Assembly: GCF_028453695.1 (NCBI RefSeq)
Contig: NC_135777.1
Location: 4,299,286-4,363,285 of the forward strand
Length of the DNA: 64,000 bases
Direction of reading: 5' to 3'
From: Augochlora pura
Lineage: Eukaryota > Arthropoda > Insecta > Hymenoptera > Halictidae
Made by a program: the position numbers and the translations under genes
The notes under the pieces: model-generated
What the model saw: the letters and a program-made list of their open reading frames with translations, nothing else
What the model was told of the DNA's origin: nothing
Database searches by the model: none
In this document: positions 60,331-64,000 of the stretch, piece by piece
Numbering within the stretch: the stretch's first letter is position 1
Layout of the letters: the number at the start of each line of letters is the position of its first letter

Positions 60331-61440
60331 AAAGTAACATCTATAGTCACAGTTTCATTCGAAAATATCAATTGCTACTTTCAATGCATATTTCAATCGT
60401 GTACTTATTCCAGAACATTACAATATTATATAAAATTATAAAAAAATATCACTTACAACAATATAAAGCATTCTATTCGACATGAAATTGGTCTTCGTAC
60501 CTATAGGACGACCGCGGAAAGTGTCGAGCGCTAGCCGACTTTCTTCGGTCGCCCGCGATCCTCCAATTATGAAGACATTAACTCGGGAGAAAGCATTGGA
60601 AACTAGAGCCCCGGCTAGCCAGGACCTTTTTTGCGGGCTGATTGATGGTCTTCCGTTCCTGGATTCCGTTTACGATCCCCGGACATTCGATCTCACCGTC
60701 GCGGAACCGCGGCTTTATCGCGCCGGCCGATTCCAGGTCAAGCGAGAGTGTCTCTCAGATTAGAGGAAAGAAAATCCGCGTTATCGTCTATTGTTTTCCG
60801 AGCAGTCGACAGCGCGGTCCAATTAATCGCGGCGGTCCTTGTTATTATCAGCCGCGACTCAAGAGGTTTATTGCTTTCATTATCGTGCCGGCGTGTCGCG
60901 TTTCCTTATTGCAGCCGACACACTTCGCGTCGCTGCGTAGTTCTTCTACTTCGGTAGAATTCTAATTAGAGGAGATGCAAGTGTTGCTCGTCGCCACGCT
61001 CGGCGATCGCCTAACCGCGCGCGATGACAAACGAGGCGACAATGCGAGGATCTCCCATCGAGAACAGAATTTTTCCTGCTTAACGCTGAATGTACGGCGC
61101 GATAAAATTGATTGGCGTGCATTGCCTGATAAGAATGACAGAATCCGATTTATTCAGATGTCGTACAGTTCTTGCTGCAGTAGTTGTTCGAGTAATGTAA
61201 TTTATGTGATCATTTTTCATGGAATCGTCTTAATTGTTATTGTAATTTTTATCCCTTGTATAAGAAAGGTCGGAGCTTTTTATATATAAGGCGTAAACAT
61301 TGGCCATGTTTGTTAACGCTTCATATTAAATTACTAATTAATTAATTACTCAGGGATGTGCGAGTAAATTAAAAATATCTTAGGTAGATTAGAGACTAAT
61401 TTATAGAATACGCCGCAGTCAAAGGGTTAAAATGAGAAAT
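60331..61440. other. Intergenic DNA, moderately GC-rich, no gene supported
   Basis: Plus-strand frames of 93, 107, 69 and 104 codons overlap between 60482 and 61289. None has a recognisable domain. The 104-codon frame ends in a hydrophobic stretch, IIFHGIVLIVIVIFIP, that could be a chance membrane-like segment. Confidence 0.4.
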
Positions 61441-61449
61441 TTAATGTTG

Positions 61450-62290
61450 AAGAGATCTTAATCGAATTGGTGCAACGATGCAGTTATTGTTCTTATCGCG
61501 GCCATTGTTGCTCCCATTTTTGCTGGCATTCGTCTCTCCCCGCGATATTCTCCTAATCGCGGCAATGTTTCAAACGGGAGAGAAACGTAAACTTTTTATA
61601 CGCGAGAGGAATCGTGATTTAAAATCCCGTCAGAGTTTTTCCTGTTTACCGAGATCTAAATTTAATTGGCACAACGATGCCATTATGTTCTTTATACTCT
61701 TTTTACTTTTCATTTATTCAGTCTGCTCGACGATATTCGTCTGATAGCACCGAAAGAGAAAAAAGCGCGTTTAACGAACAAGATTCTATTTTACTCGAAA
61801 GAGAACGCAATTTAAAATTCTGTCGGCGTTTCTCTTGTTTGCAGAGATCTTGAACCAATAGAACAATGCGATTATTCTTCTTATCGCGGCCATTTTTCTC
61901 GTCCGTTTTTTTTTTTCACGACGCGAGCAAAAAATTCATTTCATTCGGGACGTATGTTAATTGAAAAAAACTGACCGAGTTTTTCCTGATTAGATCGATA
62001 GATCCCAATCGAATTGGAACAACCGTGCCGTTATTGTTCTTAATTGTAACCGTGCCATTGTTGTTCTAATTGCGCCGTACCAAAAGCAGATGCGTTTAAT
62101 TGCACGAAAATGCATTGTCGCTCGATCGGAATCCTGATCTAAAAAGCTGGCGAGTTTTTTTTTCGTACGGTTTACAAGGATCTCAATCGAATTGGGAAAA
62201 GTGATTTTAAATGTTATTTTGTCGTTGTTGTCGCCGTCTAACTGTTTTTTGTTCGACGAGAAGAATCTCAATTGGGATTGAGACGCGTTG
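61450..62290. repeat. Degenerate tandem array, about 5 units of 160-200 bp
   Basis: Unit starts resembling GAGATCTTAATCGAATTGG-CAACGATGC occur near 61450, 61651, 61843, 62000 and 62176, spaced 201, 192, 157 and 176 bases. Shared internal blocks are TTATTGTTCTTATCGCGGCC and TTTAAAAT-C-GTC-GAGTTTTTCCTGTTTAC. A partial earlier copy may lie near 61060. The open frames inside are by-products. Confidence 0.75.
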
Positions 62291-63290
62291 GACTACGCAC
62301 TCGTCATGTTGATGTGACGGTTCTCTCCTTTTTTTAATATTTGAGGTCACCTTTCTGACACGGACCGTGTTGCGAACGAGGCGAGAGACAGTGGACTGTC
62401 GTGTACTTACAGTCAGTTTTCCTGACTATTTCGTTCTTTCAACGTGGATCACTTTAATTACGTTGGTGGCAGCGTGTTACTTAATTGCGGTGCCTATTAG
62501 CTGCATGCAGTGGAACGGAACTGGCCTAAACGACAGATTCCAGACGGTTTATTTCAGATTTACTGATACTGCAGAGGCCATTCCGTGACCCTTGATGACT
62601 CTATTTATTTATCTGTTTATTCATTCATCCATTCATTCACTGCATTGTAAAAAATATAGAATTGAAAAACATTGAAAAAATAAAAAACATATAAATACAG
62701 ATATACAAAAATATATATCACAATATAGAAAAAGAAGGAAGTTGTTAAATTGGCGCGTGTGATTGTCTCGTGCATATGCCTAGTAGAGGATTAAACAAAA
62801 TAAAATCGTTCGGCTTATCTCCGTTTTATCTTCCCTTTCGAATTGTAATTTCTGCAACTAGATCTACGCCATTTCTTTAGTGTTGGCACAAGACGTTCGT
62901 TATCAGAGATTAAATATTTGAGCTTGCGAAAACTAGGTTCCAAGGCGACACTGTTTGATTTTACTGTTTGCATGGCGGAACATCTCAAACAAGGAAACTT
63001 AAAATATTTTCATTAACATTGAGTCAGTCGGTAAACGAAGAAGTAGATCCTCACGATATTACTAACATTTAAGACATTATCTCGAACAGATCCAAAAAGA
63101 GATATTGTTTCGAGCGAATCTTTCTGAGAAGCTTGCTGTTGCTCCAACTCCCGTTGCTGCTTTTGCGCTCGCAGATTTGTTTACACATTGTCCAGCAAAC
63201 TGGTCGTTTTAACAAAACTCGATTCGTTTGTCGCAGTTTTTAAAACATTGTAAAACGTTTATTGACCCAGAACTGCACTCTAATATTAGA
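62291..63290. other. Intergenic DNA, no gene seen
   Basis: A 73-codon plus frame (62367-62588) contains a hydrophobic stretch (WITLITLVAACYLIAVPIS) but has no conserved features or splice context I trust. Confidence 0.45.
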
Positions 63291-63306
63291 GAATTCTAAT
63301 GTTCAA

Positions 63307-63485
63307 GATTAATATTATGATATTGAATTGATATTGAAGATTAATATTATGATATTGAATTGATATTGAAGATTAATATTATGATATTGAATTGATATTG
63401 AAGTTTAAATATTTCATTATTGAATTAATATTGGAGCGTAATATTCCAACATTGAATTAATATTGGAGCGTAATATTCTAATATT
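63307..63485. repeat. AT-rich 32-bp tandem repeats
   Basis: GATTAATATTATGATATTGA starts at 63307, 63339 and 63371. A variant, GAATTAATATTGGAGCGTAA, starts at 63422 and 63454, also 32 bases apart. Related AT-rich sequence continues to about 63540. The theme resembles the 60.1-kb array. Confidence 0.8.
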
Positions 63486-63589
63486 TGAAATTCAATCTTT
63501 TAACATTGAAGATTAATACTCTAATATTTGAATAATAATATCGGCTTCCACTATTCTAATAGTAAATTAACTAATCCTGGAATACTTGT

Positions 63590-64000
63590 AAAACAAATTT
63601 TCCGTCGAAATGCATTTTGCAGCCGCGGTTGCGTGACCGGGCTTGCGCGCATAATCGAAGACTCGTGGCGCCCGTTCGTTGACGCAACGACGAATCCGCG
63701 GCCCGCGTAATATCGCGAGCAGCGATTCGCGGTCAGGTAATTGCGAGATTATCGAGATTGGTGACCAATCGATTGGAAAACTACCGGTGCGACGCGTTAT
63801 ACCGTTGCCGGAAAGGTTTCCGCATTTTCGCCGGTGACAATGCAACAACTCTAGCGGAACCTCCGTCATCGCGGCGACGTTCTCCGCATGCAAATGATGA
63901 TTAATGCAGTTGTCCGACGCGCGGAGTTGTTTACTGTTTACCGTAGAATAACGAGACAGTTTTCCTGTTCGGCTCACGTGTTACAGTTCACGGAATTCCC
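63590..64000. promoter_or_regulatory. GC-rich sequence at the window edge
   Basis: CpG content rises to the window end. A 136-codon minus frame (63567-63977) is open but shows no recognised domain, so I do not call it coding. It may be part of a promoter or exon that continues outside. Confidence 0.25.

Noticed and set aside
61478..62271. Frames of 88 and 93 codons with hydrophobic segments
   Set aside because: They lie inside the degenerate tandem array and are not shared in frame between its units.
63567..63977. 136-codon minus frame at the window edge
   Set aside because: It has no recognised motif and runs into an AT-rich repeat at its C-terminal end, so chance openness in GC-rich DNA is more likely.
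1..64000. CRISPR arrays, bacterial operons, phage or viral genes, and transposase or reverse transcriptase genes
   Set aside because: None is seen. Tandem repeats here have no unique spacers, and no frame carries integrase, transposase or polymerase motifs.

Overview
The window looks like nuclear DNA of an insect, most probably a hymenopteran (bee, wasp or ant). The evidence is AT-rich intergenic DNA with islands that keep abundant CpG, split genes with mostly short GT-AG introns (about 50-200 bp), and a clearly animal and partly insect-specific gene set: a Serpin-28Dc-type serpin, an ecdysteroid-kinase-like/CHK protein, GTPBP2, BTBD7 and ELMOD2. There is nothing prokaryotic or organellar, and I found no transposon-encoded protein.

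Seven protein-coding genes can be supported, in three islands. Island A (11.7-17.6 kb) holds an unidentified coiled-coil protein (minus), divergent from an ELMOD2-type Arf/Arl GAP (plus). ELMOD2 in turn converges on a two-thioredoxin-domain ER membrane protein (minus). Island B (30.7-38.1 kb) holds a large secreted serpin (plus), then a convergent GTPBP2 GTPase gene (minus). Island C (44.7-49.9 kb) holds the first eight coding exons of BTBD7 (plus), whose C-terminal exons are not in the window. A single-coding-exon EcKinase-like gene (minus) follows and may lie inside a BTBD7 intron. I rebuilt exon models by hand from splice sites and reading phase; all six multi-exon models keep phase throughout.

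The genes are not an obvious pathway. ELMOD2, GTPBP2 and BTBD7 are widely conserved housekeeping or developmental regulators. The serpin is a secreted protease inhibitor and the kinase is a detoxification or hormone-conjugation type enzyme.

The remaining three quarters (1-11.7, 17.6-30.6, 38.2-44.6 and 49.9-64 kb) carry no gene I can support. They hold several kinds of structured repeat. The most striking is a 1.2-kb nested palindromic array at 40.13-41.34 kb: three hairpin units alternate with two inverted copies of a 138-bp element that has its own terminal inverted repeats. Others are a 455-bp element bounded by inverted copies of an AACCCTTTGCAC motif that recurs across the window, a degenerate 160-200-bp array at 61.4-62.3 kb, AT-rich 42-bp and 32-bp arrays at 60.1 and 63.3 kb, a 31-bp array just 5' of the serpin start, and 20-bp, 15-bp, 17-bp, 11-bp and 10-bp tandem repeats. 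GC-rich islands near 1.0-1.8, 4.0-4.9, 22.8-23.3, 41.8-42.9, 57.1-57.7 and 63.6-64 kb look more like promoters or noncoding first exons than coding exons.
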